Part shown: one piece after another, positions 1-9,230 of the stretch
How the letters are laid out: every line of letters begins with the position of its first letter
Position numbering within the stretch: position 1 is the first letter of the stretch
Assembly (NCBI RefSeq): GCF_002127965.1
Contig: NZ_CP018787.1
Coordinates: forward strand, 1,550,001-1,614,000
DNA from: Oxalobacter formigenes
GTDB taxonomy: Bacteria; Pseudomonadota; Gammaproteobacteria; Burkholderiales; Burkholderiaceae_D
Length of the DNA stretch: 64,000 bases
Reading direction: 5' to 3'
Made by a program: the position numbers and the translations under genes
The notes under the pieces: model-generated
Told to the model about the DNA's origin: nothing
The model's database searches: none
What the model saw: the letters and a program-made list of their open reading frames with translations, nothing else

Positions 1-183
1 TTTATGCTTCATTTCTCTCAAAAAAGAGACAGTTTTCAATTTCCAGAAAATATTGTCCGACACAACGATTCCGATGTCAAAAATGACATGATGCAATTCC
101 ACACGATGCCTGTATAATTTTAATGGTTGCCTTCAGGCAACTGCATACCCATTTGCGGGTCAACGTGAAAGAAACCGCCTTAT

Positions 184-3100
184 ATGTATCTGGATGAAGA
201 ACAGGAAGTCGAGAATCTGGCATCGTCGGTGCTTCGCCGTTATTTTACTGACAATGACGTCGATTATCTCGTTTCGCTTTTCACGCCGGATATCGTCTGG
301 CTGGGCGCGGGCAAGGAACAGAAAGCGGAAGGGTTCGACGCTGTTTCCCGGCATTTCCGGAACGAGAAAAACGTTCTCATGCATTGTCGAATGTGGGACG
401 AAAGTTACGTTACCCGGAAACTGGCAGACGACTGCTATCTGTGCGAGGTAACGAGTGAGCTGGAATCGGTCGATCCGGGCGTTTTGTTCCGTATCCGCCA
501 ACGCGTTTCCTTCATTTTCAAACGGATCGACGGTGCCCTGAAGATCGCTCACATTCACCATTCCGCCGCTTACGACCCTATCCAGCCGGATGAGTTGTTC
601 CCGATTGAGGCGGCCAGAAGCAGTTATGAAGAACTGACGCGCCTTTTGACGGAAAAAGAACAGCAGATCGAGCTGATGCTGCATCAGATTCCCGGCGGGA
701 CGATGATCTGCCATCATGACGAACGCTACAGGTTCAAATGGGTCAGCGAAAATTTTTACCGGATGATGGGATTCGATTCCGAGTCGGAACTATATGAAGC
801 GACGGATGGCGCTTACGCTTCTCTGGTTCACCCGGACGATCTCGACAAACTGGTTGAAGAAGTCCACCAGAGCAAGATCGCCAATGTCGCGTCCCATTTC
901 GAATACCGGATGATCAAAAAGAATGGCGACATCATCTGGGTTCACGATGTCGGCCGCTGTTTTACTGATCTGGATGGCGATAACGTCACCAGCTGTTTCG
1001 TCTCCGACATTACCCGCCGCATTGAACGGGACGCACAGGAAAAGGATACCCGGCTTGAAATTTCCCGGAAGACGGATTTTCTCTCCCAGCTCTACGATAC
1101 GATTCCCTGCGGGATTGTCCAGATGTCGATCGATTCGGGCCACCGCATTATCAATGCCAACCGGGGGGCCTGGGAAATCTTCGGTTATACGCGCGACGAG
1201 TATTTGCAGGAAAAAAACGATCCTTTTCTTCATGTCCTCGACCGGGACAAATTCTGGATTCACAAGAGGGTCGACCATCTGGCCGTAAACGGTGGTTCCA
1301 TCACGTATGAGCGGGAAGCTGTCAAAAAAGACGGTTCCACCGGCTGGATCAGTGTGACGATTGAACGGCTGTTCAACTTCGACGGGATCGAAGTCCTTCA
1401 GGCCGTCTATTCGGATATCAGCGAAGTCAAGAAATTGCAGAAAGAACAGGAGCAGGAACGCGCCATTGAAAACCGTTCCCTGCGTGCCGCCATTTATACG
1501 GCTTACCAGCTGATTATCCGCGTCAATCTGACACAGGACACATATGAAGCCCTCTCTGAACGCGATTATGTCGTGAATTATGAGCCGTACGGTTATTTCA
1601 ATGAATTGATGGAAGAGGTGGAGAACGGTCTCCATCCGGACTATCGGGATGCCTATATCGGTACTTTCACCCGGCAACGTATGATCGAGCGTTTCGACAA
1701 GGGCGAAAAAGAAATTTACATGGAATATCAGCGGATGGGGGCAGACGGCATCTACCACTGGGTTTCCCTGACCGGTATTCGTATCGATAACCCCTACAAC
1801 GACGATACGCTTTGTATTTTGCTGACCAAAGTGCTGGACGAGCAGCGCGCGGAACAGGCTGTTCAGGAACAGGTCTTAAAGAACGCGCTTTCTGCGGCAC
1901 GAATGGCCAATCAGGCAAAATCCGATTTCCTGTCCCGCATGAGCCACGATATCCGTACACCCTTGAACGCGATTATCGGCATGAGTACGATCAGCCAGCT
2001 CAAAATGAAAGAGCCGGAGGTTCTCGCCGATTGCCTGTCGAAAATCGATGTATCGTCCCGTTACCTGCTTTCCCTGATCAACGACATTCTCGATATGTCG
2101 CGTATTGAAAGCGGAAAAATGGCTCTCTCCAGCGAACGCTTCGATTTCGTCGAACTGATCGGCAGTATCAATACCATTGTTTACCCGCAGGCTGTTGCCG
2201 GCAAGCTGGCTTACCAGATTCACCAGCATGAGTCGCTGGACCGGTATTATGAAGGCGATACCTTGCGGATCAACCAGATTCTGATGAACCTGCTGTCCAA
2301 TGCAGTCAAATTTACGCCTGAAGGCGGCAAAATCGACGTTCATATCAGTGAATCGAGACGCAGCAACGGTTTTGCCTACATTGAATTCAGGGTCAGCGAT
2401 ACCGGTATCGGGATGTCCTCTGACTTCATGAAACGTCTTTACCTGCCATTCGAACAGGAAACGGACGATATGGCCCGCAACAAGGTCGGCAGCGGTCTGG
2501 GACTTTCCATTGTGTACAGCCTTGTCCAGATCATGGGCGGAACGATCGACGCGAAAAGCGAAAAAAACAGGGGAACGACGTTTACGGTCGTCATTCCCCT
2601 GAGACTGGCCGCGCCGGATGGGGACGGGGACACGGAAATTGCAGGCAAGGCAAAGGAATTGCTGCTGGACAAACACATCCTGATCGTGGATACCGAAACC
2701 AGTATTGGCGAACAGGCCGCTGCCATTCTGGAGAGAATCGGCGCGAAAACGACTTGTGTCTTTTCAGGAAGTGACGCGGTTGATGTGGTCAAAATGGCTA
2801 TGGAACAAGGCACTCCGTTCGATATTGCCTTGATCGATTGGAAAATGAAGGACATGAACGGCAGTGAGCTGACACGCCGCATCCGCCAGTTCGCCCCGCC
2901 TGAAAAAACGGTCATTGTCGTGACGGCATATGACTGGAGCATTTTCGAGCTGGATGCCCGCGCTGCCGGGGTCAATTATTTCATGGCAAAACCCTTTTTC
3001 ACCTCTTCTTTCTGCGAAACCCTGTTGCAACTGGAACGCGACCACCGGCTGGGCAACAGGAAGCATCATGAACAAACCTATCTCGGCCGACGCTTTTTGC

Positions 3101-3459
3101 TGGTGGAAGACAATGAACTGAATATGGAAATTTCCAAAGCACTGATGGAAATTAACGGGATGGAAGTCGAGACGGCAGAAAACGGAAAAGTCGCGGTTGA
3201 AAAATTCCAGTCCTTCCCTTCCGGTCATTTCGCCGCCATTTTGATGGATATCCGCATGCCTGTTTTGAACGGGCTGGACGCCACCCGGCAAATCCGCACC
3301 CTTCCCCGCGAAGACGCGAAAACCATCCCTGTCATCGCCATGTCTGCCAATGCATTCGACGAAGACAAGAAACGGGCGTTTGACGCCGGCATCAACGATT
3401 ATCTGGTAAAACCGATCGATATTGCCAAACTGCTCTCGACACTGGAGAAATGGGTTTGA
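184..3459 (+). CDS. Hybrid sensor histidine kinase (NTF2-like/PAS/PAS/HisKA/HATPase/REC/REC)
   Basis: A 1091-residue multidomain kinase without an evident membrane segment, so probably a cytoplasmic sensor. Residues 1-130 resemble an NTF2/SnoaL-like fold and are followed by PAS domains at about 165-280 and 300-415 and a third PAS-like region at about 440-560. The HisKA box SHDIRTPLN carries H588, and the ATPase has GSGLGLSIV. Two receiver domains follow. The first (about 830-945) has D885 in LIDWKMKDMNG, but its acidic pocket reads VDTE instead of VDDE. The second (about 965-1090) is standard with D1022 in LMDIRMP. It would autophosphorylate at H588 and relay to a receiver; no output domain is present, so a separate HPt or regulator is needed. 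The ATG at 184 follows a weak purine stretch. The ligand is unknown. Confidence 0.93.
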   Translation: MYLDEEQEVENLASSVLRRYFTDNDVDYLVSLFTPDIVWLGAGKEQKAEGFDAVSRHFRNEKNVLMHCRMWDESYVTRKLADDCYLCEVTSELESVDPGVLFRIRQRVSFIFKRIDGALKIAHIHHSAAYDPIQPDELFPIEAARSSYEELTRLLTEKEQQIELMLHQIPGGTMICHHDERYRFKWVSENFYRMMGFDSESELYEATDGAYASLVHPDDLDKLVEEVHQSKIANVASHFEYRMIKKNGDIIWVHDVGRCFTDLDGDNVTSCFVSDITRRIERDAQEKDTRLEISRKTDFLSQLYDTIPCGIVQMSIDSGHRIINANRGAWEIFGYTRDEYLQEKNDPFLHVLDRDKFWIHKRVDHLAVNGGSITYEREAVKKDGSTGWISVTIERLFNFDGIEVLQAVYSDISEVKKLQKEQEQERAIENRSLRAAIYTAYQLIIRVNLTQDTYEALSERDYVVNYEPYGYFNELMEEVENGLHPDYRDAYIGTFTRQRMIERFDKGEKEIYMEYQRMGADGIYHWVSLTGIRIDNPYNDDTLCILLTKVLDEQRAEQAVQEQVLKNALSAARMANQAKSDFLSRMSHDIRTPLNAIIGMSTISQLKMKEPEVLADCLSKIDVSSRYLLSLINDILDMSRIESGKMALSSERFDFVELIGSINTIVYPQAVAGKLAYQIHQHESLDRYYEGDTLRINQILMNLLSNAVKFTPEGGKIDVHISESRRSNGFAYIEFRVSDTGIGMSSDFMKRLYLPFEQETDDMARNKVGSGLGLSIVYSLVQIMGGTIDAKSEKNRGTTFTVVIPLRLAAPDGDGDTEIAGKAKELLLDKHILIVDTETSIGEQAAAILERIGAKTTCVFSGSDAVDVVKMAMEQGTPFDIALIDWKMKDMNGSELTRRIRQFAPPEKTVIVVTAYDWSIFELDARAAGVNYFMAKPFFTSSFCETLLQLERDHRLGNRKHHEQTYLGRRFLLVEDNELNMEISKALMEINGMEVETAENGKVAVEKFQSFPSGHFAAILMDIRMPVLNGLDATRQIRTLPREDAKTIPVIAMSANAFDEDKKRAFDAGINDYLVKPIDIAKLLSTLEKWV

Positions 3460-4032
3460 TATAGCTGCAAAGAGTCGATTCAAAACGTTCTTTCCATAAA
3501 ACCCGATCCCGGTTCAGGCAGGGTTATTTGCTTTCCTGAACCATTTGAAGTGTTCCCGTCTTTTTGAAAGCGATCCTGTCTTGTTTCTTTACATGCGTTC
3601 TTCGATAGATCAACAGTCCCGGCCAGTCAGGGATATTCACTTCTTGCCGATCCTGTCTCCTGCAAAAACGCAACGCTCAACAGTGTCACTGGAAAATCAG
3701 ACACCCGGGCCCTTTCAGGTTGACCTGTATGCCCTCTTTGCAGTTTGCATGCATGACGGGGCAGCGGCCGGTTCCCATTGTTCTCTTCCTCCCAATTTCG
3801 AAGCACGTATAAAAACACACTCAATATGGTGGAAATCCCGCTATTGCCTGAAGACTTTCGCCCCGTTCACCTACAGCAGGCACATGAACACTCCACAATA
3901 ACGTTCAGAAGGTGCACTGTACCTTCACCTGTCCGGTTTTGGCAACACCACCTGGCCAGCCCGGCCAATATGGCCTTTTCAGTGGTTATCAGAGTAAACT
4001 TGATATTTTGAGAAATCTTCAGGACAGTTATC
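3460..4032. other. Intergenic stretch, no convincing gene
   Basis: This is 573 bases between the kinase and a small secreted protein. Short open frames on both strands have no recognisable protein character. I see no clear hairpin terminator or RNA gene. Confidence 0.5.
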
Positions 4033-4320
4033 ATGAAAAAAATATCAATTGCCGCTCTTTTCCTGCTTATATCCTCTATTGCCTTTTCCGCCAATTTGAC
4101 AAATCAGGACATCCAGTCGCTCATATCCGTGGAAAACACGTTGAACAGCATGTGCCGGGGTGGCCGGGGCGACGATCCCGATACGGGAAGGGCATGCGAT
4201 GCCAGAAACAAAACACTCAAAGTCATCAACCGCCTTGGCTGGTGCTACGGAAAAAAGAATCAGGCCGCATACCAGATGAAATGGCATCCATGCACCGTCA
4301 ATTCCAGTTACGCCCGATAA
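4033..4320 (+). CDS. Small secreted cysteine-containing protein
   Basis: A 95-residue protein with a clear Sec signal peptide (MKKISIAALFLLISSIAFSA, cleavage expected after about residue 19). The mature part has four cysteines in CRGG, RACDARN, GWCYG and the near-terminal HPC. This CRGG-x-GD...ACDxR...LGWCYG pattern recurs in small uncharacterised periplasmic proteins of proteobacteria, often as standalone genes. Two disulfides are likely in the periplasm. No function is assigned. It stands alone, with the start supported by the signal peptide and a short AGGACAG purine stretch upstream. Confidence 0.7.
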   Translation: MKKISIAALFLLISSIAFSANLTNQDIQSLISVENTLNSMCRGGRGDDPDTGRACDARNKTLKVINRLGWCYGKKNQAAYQMKWHPCTVNSSYAR

Positions 4321-4528
4321 ACTCCGATCAACCGGAAATCTGCCTGGGCAGATTCTGGCGAAGCGATCCATAAAATGCCGGGACAATCCGGGATTCTTCA
4401 GTAATTGAGTCTTTAACGATAAGCTGCCCACCGGTCACCCGTCTTTTCCGCCCATCCGGCATCTGGTTTCAAGGATCGCTTAAGTAAAGGAGCAAGATAT
4501 TAATGCCCGTGTCGGGAAGAACCCCATA

Positions 4529-4561
4529 ATTTTCAATCCACGCACCCGCGAGGGGTGCGAC
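4529..4561 (-). CRISPR. Solitary type I-C-like CRISPR repeat
   Basis: Read on the minus strand the 33 bases start GTCGCACC, contain the palindromic CACCC/GGGTG core and end GTGGATTGAAAAT. This is the hallmark layout of type I-C (Dvulg) repeats, which typically read GTCGC...GCGTGGATTGAAAC and are about 32 nt long. I find no second copy at spacer distance on either side and no cas gene in the window. It is therefore an orphan or remnant repeat, not a working array. Confidence 0.6.
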
Positions 4562-4946
4562 TGCCTCTTCTGAAAGCCTGATAAACAGGGCTTTTGGCGG
4601 AATGTTTTCGAGCATATCTTTTTTTTCGTCTAAATCCACTGCCATTTTTGCCTGATTTCATTTTTTTCAATATTTTCAGTTATCTGGATGTGCGAGCTTC
4701 TCTCAAGGGAAGTTCTGTCTGCTTCAGGTCCTCGTTTTCTATCTTGCCTACGCTTCCTGTTTTATTTTCCTCTGTTTTTTCCTTTTTTTAAATGATCCGT
4801 GGCCCTTCGTGAATAACGGCTTCCCTACAATGAACGCTGAATCTGCTGTTTAAACACAATTCAACAAAGCTCTGCCTGAAAGTCATTTGTTTCCACGGGA
4901 AAATGTTTCCTTTCACCCACAATTTCCCCTTCAGAAACAGGTTTTC
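4562..4946. other. AT-rich stretch beside the lone CRISPR repeat
   Basis: There is no convincing gene. The stretch is T-rich on the plus strand (about 4610-4800). With the repeat read on the minus strand this is the 5' side, where a CRISPR leader would sit. That interpretation rests only on position and composition. Confidence 0.3.
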
Positions 4947-5813
4947 TCAAGCTGTTTTGAGTGTCAGGGATTGTTTGTATTCCGACGGGGTCTGCCCTGT
5001 CATCTGTCTGAACTGGCGATTGAAGTGGGACAGGTTGGCATAGCCGGATTCCCATGCGAGACGGGAGACTGGCCATCCGGTGTCGATCAAAAGACGGCAG
5101 GCATTGTCGATGCGGATGCGGGCAAGATAGTGAAAGACGGTTTGTCCGGTTTCCCGTTTGAAGAGGCGACACATGGCATTGGCGTTCATGCCGGTTTTTC
5201 CGGCAATGTCGTTCAATGAGAGGTTTTCGCGGAAAGCTTCTTTCAGGTAGACCTGTATCCGGGTAACGGCGTCGGCAAAGTTTTCCTTTTCGATCGAAAC
5301 CGGCAAGGGGGAAACCAGCCTTGTCCGGCTGGAGCACGACAGTTTGTCGAGGATGGAGAGCAAAACCTGAACCCGTGCGATTCCAGTCGTTTTCCTGATT
5401 TTCTTCATGTCGGCATGAATGCGTCTGTTTTCATCCGGATCGGTAAAACGGATGCCACTCATGCTTTTTTTCAGGAGGGTATGGATCGGGCGATATTCCT
5501 CGACAACTTCCATATTTTCAGGAAACAGGCTGGCGGGAAAATAGAGGACTTCACAGCTGCTTTCCGTTTTGACGGAAGGATCGCTCATGGAGTCGCAAAT
5601 GTGGACATGGGGAACGCCCTTTCCGATCAGGGTCAAATCCCATTGCGCAAATTTCCCGACGGCATGCCCGATATATTCCCTTCCCGTTCCGGATGTCATC
5701 AGGATGAGCTCGTACTCATCGTGATAATGGAGGGGATATTGAAGATGGGAAAATGTCACGATCGAAAAGGATCGGTCGATATCGTGAATGATTTTCCGCC
5801 GCAGGATTTTCAT
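4947..5813 (-). CDS. AraC-family transcriptional regulator
   Basis: A 288-residue regulator with an N-terminal cupin-like sensor (about 10-150; LHYHDEYELILMTSG) and a C-terminal double helix-turn-helix (about 190-285). The latter carries the AraC signature ending SGYANLSHFNRQFRQMTGQTPSEYK. It probably binds a small effector through the cupin and activates or represses a nearby transport or catabolic gene. No such target is adjacent: the next gene on the right is a bactofilin on the same strand. The ligand cannot be predicted. Confidence 0.9.
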   Translation of the reverse strand: MKILRRKIIHDIDRSFSIVTFSHLQYPLHYHDEYELILMTSGTGREYIGHAVGKFAQWDLTLIGKGVPHVHICDSMSDPSVKTESSCEVLYFPASLFPENMEVVEEYRPIHTLLKKSMSGIRFTDPDENRRIHADMKKIRKTTGIARVQVLLSILDKLSCSSRTRLVSPLPVSIEKENFADAVTRIQVYLKEAFRENLSLNDIAGKTGMNANAMCRLFKRETGQTVFHYLARIRIDNACRLLIDTGWPVSRLAWESGYANLSHFNRQFRQMTGQTPSEYKQSLTLKTA

Positions 5814-5990
5814 GAGTCAGGGATGCATACCGGGTTCGATTCGATGATTCAATGATACATCAGCAAGTATGCACAGACACGGAAAAAGGGAGCACAGGAT
5901 AGCAGCGGGCAAAATCTTTTCCGGCCATCATGCAGGAAAACGGTGCTGCGCCTGTCATCCGGGACAGGCGCCGGGGTATTTTCCCTGTCC

Positions 5991-6632
5991 TTACTGGCTG
6001 ACGACAACGCCTTTGATGACAGCGCCTTCTTCGATACTGATCCGGATGGTATTGATATTCCCGCTGGAGTTCGCTTTTTCCCCGAACCGGGCGATTTTGG
6101 AAATATCCATGTCGCATTCGGTTTTTCCGTTGGAAAGGATTTTTTCGGCCACCATTTTCCCGTCAGTCACCACCGAATTGTCATCGAGTTCGATTGTTTC
6201 TTCGGCAATGATGCTTCCCTTGACACGTGCCGCATTCAATATCACGTTTTTGCCGCTCATGTTCCCGGTGACTTTTCCGAATACGACAATCGTCCCCCCG
6301 GCCTGTACGTCTCCTGTGATTTCCCCGTAAATTTCGACGTCACCCTCGATTTTGCAATTGCCGGTTATGTCGACCTGCTCGCCAATGACTGTTGTTCGTG
6401 GCGGAACAAGCCTGGCAGGGGGAACGATTTCCGGTTCATTGTATTCCCTGAAATTGAATGCCGGTTTTTCGTCGGTGTTCCTGACAGTTGTTTCCGGCGA
6501 GGAATAAACCGCCGTTCCATTTCCTGCCGGCTTGACGGAGGTATTTTTTTTGTCGTTCAGGCTGAAATTGCTGATGAATTCTTCCCATGCGATTCGGGCA
6601 TTCGATTTTTTGTCCTGTATTTTAGTATTCAT
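5991..6632 (-). CDS. Bactofilin (polymer-forming cytoskeletal protein)
   Basis: A 213-residue protein. After a polar, low-complexity N-terminus (1-80), residues 81-175 form the right-handed beta-helix of bactofilins, with repeating hydrophobic/glycine turns such as VDITGNCKIEGDVEIYGEITG and SGKNVILNAARVKGSIIAEE. Bactofilins polymerise without nucleotide into filaments that position envelope enzymes. A short extension (176-213) follows. The ATG at 6632 lies 2 bases after the stop codon of the polysaccharide deacetylase, so the two genes are very likely one operon and may act together at the cell wall. Confidence 0.85.
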   Translation of the reverse strand: MNTKIQDKKSNARIAWEEFISNFSLNDKKNTSVKPAGNGTAVYSSPETTVRNTDEKPAFNFREYNEPEIVPPARLVPPRTTVIGEQVDITGNCKIEGDVEIYGEITGDVQAGGTIVVFGKVTGNMSGKNVILNAARVKGSIIAEETIELDDNSVVTDGKMVAEKILSNGKTECDMDISKIARFGEKANSSGNINTIRISIEEGAVIKGVVVSQ

Positions 6633-6634
6633 GT

Positions 6635-7528
6635 TTAACTCCGGTAACCGAAAGTGATTGGATAGGTACTGTTTTGCAAACTGCCAAAGGAATATCCCTT
6701 GCTGCGGTAATGTTCGATGATTTTCGGCAGGGCTTTTACCGTCTCGGCCTTGGTGGCACTGTCATGCATCAAGATGACAACCCGGCTGTCGCCGGACGAA
6801 CGGGTGACGACGTTGGCAAACAGGGCCTCTGCCCTCTGGGGTGAGAGGGATATGTCGCCGACGGATACGTTCCAGTCGAAATAGACGTAGCCGCGACGGG
6901 TCATTTCCGCAATGAGCTCCTGATAAAGAGACGCGTTATAGATGTTGATCGATCCTCCGGGAAAACGGAAAATCGCGGTCTGCTGACCGGTGATGTCGCT
7001 TATTCTCTGGTGAACGGCGGCAAAATCGTCGAGCCATGCCTCGACGGATGCATATATCTTCCGGTAACGGTGCGTGTCGGAATGCATCCCGAGACTGTGC
7101 CCCTCTCTCAACATTCGCCTGATCATTTCCTGCCCTGCGGCAGTTTTCAGGTTTTGTCCGACGACAAAGAAGGTTCCCTTCACCTGATAGCGCTTCAATA
7201 CGTCGAGTACCTGTCCGGTGACAGGTGACGGCCCATCGTCAAACGTCAGATAGACGGTATTTTCCGAAATAGTTTCCTTTTCGGAAGGCAAAACATATAA
7301 CTCCGGGTATTTTTTCCGGTAAGAAACCGGATTTTTTGACATGCGCGACAATTCGGACCCGCTTTCGGTCATCCTGTCGGAGACCGGGTCCGGCAACGGT
7401 TTTGTTGCGGCAGCCGTGACCTGCCAAAAGTAAAAAGCCGCGGCAAGGGGTAGAATGATAATGGATACAAGACAGCTTGTATAAAAATGTTTATAGAAAC
7501 GAACACTTCTCCAGTATTTTTCAGCCAT
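6635..7528 (-). CDS. Membrane-anchored polysaccharide deacetylase (NodB family)
   Basis: A 297-residue protein with one N-terminal membrane anchor (about 17-37) and a NodB domain at about 90-285 facing the periplasm. All catalytic motifs are visible: TFDDGP at 95-100 (D97, D98), the metal-binding H149-x3-H153 in GMHSDTH, RFPGGS at 188-193, DWNV, and ILMHD near the C-terminus. It is expected to remove N-acetyl groups from peptidoglycan or a related glycan using a divalent metal. It is the upstream member of a two-gene unit with the bactofilin, which could localise it. Confidence 0.9.
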   Translation of the reverse strand: MAEKYWRSVRFYKHFYTSCLVSIIILPLAAAFYFWQVTAAATKPLPDPVSDRMTESGSELSRMSKNPVSYRKKYPELYVLPSEKETISENTVYLTFDDGPSPVTGQVLDVLKRYQVKGTFFVVGQNLKTAAGQEMIRRMLREGHSLGMHSDTHRYRKIYASVEAWLDDFAAVHQRISDITGQQTAIFRFPGGSINIYNASLYQELIAEMTRRGYVYFDWNVSVGDISLSPQRAEALFANVVTRSSGDSRVVILMHDSATKAETVKALPKIIEHYRSKGYSFGSLQNSTYPITFGYRS

Positions 7529-7606
7529 GACACTCCCGTTTTCGATTCAGGAATGGCAGGGAGGAGGCGGTCATATTCAATGGCCGTTTTTCGGGTAATA
7601 CGTTGA

Positions 7607-7807
7607 TCATTGAGTTTGCAAAGGTTCGTTCGATTCCGGTTTCATGCCCAGTTCGACCGCGACTTTGTGTGAAAGGCCAAAATTGCCTTTGATCGTTCCA
7701 CAAATGACGCGTGAGACAAGGTAATACGGATAGCCTCTGGCATCGGCCCACTCTTTAAGAGTGATCCCCTGTTCTCTCAATTTACGTTTGGCTTCTTCAC
7801 CTGTCAT
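7607..7807 (-). CDS. Small phage-type DNA-binding protein (BcepMu gp16-like)
   Basis: A 66-residue helix-turn-helix protein. The pattern KxxLREQGITLKEWADARGYP followed by VSRVICGTIKGNFG and HKVAVELGMK matches the small regulators typified by gp16 of phage BcepMu, which occur beside phage repressors. It is transcribed away from the Xre-type gene at 7900. The 92-bp gap carries two copies of TTTGAGTAAT, the usual layout of a repressor/Cro switch. No other phage gene is adjacent; the tail cluster lies 16 kb away. Confidence 0.7.
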   Translation of the reverse strand: MTGEEAKRKLREQGITLKEWADARGYPYYLVSRVICGTIKGNFGLSHKVAVELGMKPESNEPLQTQ

Positions 7808-7899
7808 GGCTATATTTGAGTAATATTGAACTATAAATCTACTGATGAGCTTATTTTGAGTAATTCTTTACACATTGTCAATTATCTGGGCAAATATTT
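7808..7899. promoter_or_regulatory. Divergent operator region with direct repeats
   Basis: The region separates two divergently transcribed helix-turn-helix genes. TTTGAGTAAT occurs at 7815-7824 and again at 7855-7864, 40 bp apart (about four helical turns). One copy lies next to each start codon, which suggests binding sites for one or both regulators. Confidence 0.45.
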
Positions 7900-8316
7900 A
7901 TGCATTCAATTGGTGAAAGACTGAAAGAAGAAAGAAAACGTCTGGGTTTGTCGCAAATGGAGTTATGCGAATTGACTGGTATCACTCGCAAGACTTTGTT
8001 CAGCTACGAAACAGGTGAACGATCGCCCAATGTCCTTTTCCTGTCGGCTTTGTTCGACCATGATTTCGATGTCGATTACATTCTGAAAGGGGAACTGGAC
8101 AGGTTGAGGCCTTCTCTGCTGAAGAAGATCCAGGACGCGGCAGAATCGGCTTTCCAGATGGTCAATTCAACGGATATTGCGGTAACGCCCGCCCAGTTCG
8201 CACAGATGCTGACTTCCCTGCTCGCTACGGCTGAAACGGATAAAAATGAGCAGGAAAATGCGGTACAGACTGATCATTTTGAAAAAGCCCTTCAAAAAAA
8301 ACCGGGTGAAATGTAG
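7900..8316 (+). CDS. Xre-family repressor-like regulator
   Basis: A 138-residue protein with an N-terminal HTH_3 domain (about 5-65: GERLKEERKRLGLSQMELCE...GITRKTLFSYETGERSPN). A less conserved C-terminal half may carry the multimerisation surface. It resembles CI-like repressors of phages and genomic islands but has no LexA-type peptidase domain. It faces the gp16-like gene and probably controls the shared intergenic region. Whether it regulates the tail cluster at 24-44 kb cannot be told from the sequence. Confidence 0.8.
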   Translation: MHSIGERLKEERKRLGLSQMELCELTGITRKTLFSYETGERSPNVLFLSALFDHDFDVDYILKGELDRLRPSLLKKIQDAAESAFQMVNSTDIAVTPAQFAQMLTSLLATAETDKNEQENAVQTDHFEKALQKKPGEM

Positions 8317-8470
8317 TGCATTTACATTTCATTATGGTCAGCAGGGAGGCATCGCCTTTTTTCCGGCGGATCAGTCTGAAAAATAGTATTACAGGAAGCT
8401 AATATGGTATCAGCCCGTATCCTGTTGAAAGCGTATATTCCTGACGTGTTCACGTACAGGGAGACGATTT

Positions 8471-9121
8471 GTGCAAACCGGTTTCATTAATGCCCCATCG
8501 GGTTTTTCCAGCCGTATCAGTCGGGCTATCCATGCACTCGGAAACGGACGCGGTGTTTTGTTGATGGATGACGAAAACCGCGAAAACGAAGGCGATTTGA
8601 TTTTTGCAGCCGAAAAGATGACGGTGCCGCAAATGGCGCTGATGATCCGGGAATGCAGCGGGATCGTGTGCCTGTGTATGCCGGGCAAAATGGCGGCAAG
8701 GCTCGATTTGCCGCTCATGGTCGAAAACAATACGAGCCGGTTCGGGACGGCTTTCACGGTTTCGATTGAAGCGGCAACTGGTGTGACGACGGGTGTTTCA
8801 GCTGCCGACCGGATTCGCACAATCAGGACGGCAATTTCACCCGCTGCAAAACCGGATGATCTGAATCATCCCGGTCACATTTTTCCGCTCATTGCCAGGG
8901 AAAACGGCGTTTTCGAGAGAGGCGGCCATACGGAAGGCAGTGTCGATCTGATGAAGCTGGCAAAACTTTCTCCTTTTGCCGTTTTATGCGAGCTGACGAA
9001 TCCTGATGGATCGATGGCACGTATGCCTGAGATTCGTGTTTTTTCGGAAAAGCACGGTTTTCCGATTGTGACGATTGCCGATATCAAGGCATACCGAAAT
9101 ACACTTGTTATGGCAGCGTGA
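8471..9121 (+). CDS. ribB: 3,4-dihydroxy-2-butanone 4-phosphate synthase
   Basis: A 216-residue single-domain RibB. It converts ribulose 5-phosphate to formate and dihydroxybutanone phosphate, the four-carbon unit of riboflavin. The acidic metal-binding segment [11 protein letters not shown] lies at 33-43. [21 protein letters not shown] at 87-107 and the catalytic [10 protein letters not shown] at 151-160 are intact. The length fits the monofunctional enzyme with no fused GTP cyclohydrolase II. The start is GTG at 8471 after a GGGAGA ribosome site. The 154-nt leader shows no FMN riboswitch that I recognise. No other rib gene is nearby. Confidence 0.92.
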   Translation: MQTGFINAPSGFSSRISRAIHALGNGRGVLLMDDENRENEGDLIFAAEKMTVPQMALMIRECSGIVCLCMPGKMAARLDLPLMVENNTSRFGTAFTVSIEAATGVTTGVSAADRIRTIRTAISPAAKPDDLNHPGHIFPLIARENGVFERGGHTEGSVDLMKLAKLSPFAVLCELTNPDGSMARMPEIRVFSEKHGFPIVTIADIKAYRNTLVMAA

Positions 9122-9230
9122 TGTATTATCATTCCGTGCATGCCGTCATGAAAAAACCGTCATGTTCCGACAAGCTGGCTTTGGAGTTGATCTGGCGTGA
9201 CAAGGCTCGGGTAGATTTCCGGAGGGTAAG

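Noticed and set aside
160-717. Long minus-strand open frame opposite the kinase
   Set aside because: It is the antisense of a clear kinase gene. Many similar antisense frames (for example 790-1758, 20166-21140, 34347-35309) arise from codon bias.
3545-3901. 118-codon frame in the gap after the first kinase
   Set aside because: No ribosome site and no protein-like pattern; similar frames overlap it on both strands.
4594-4791. 65-codon open frame
   Set aside because: Low-complexity Phe/Ser/Leu-rich translation of an AT-rich stretch, no ribosome site.
8317-8470. FMN riboswitch before ribB
   Set aside because: The conserved RFN sequence blocks are not visible in the leader.
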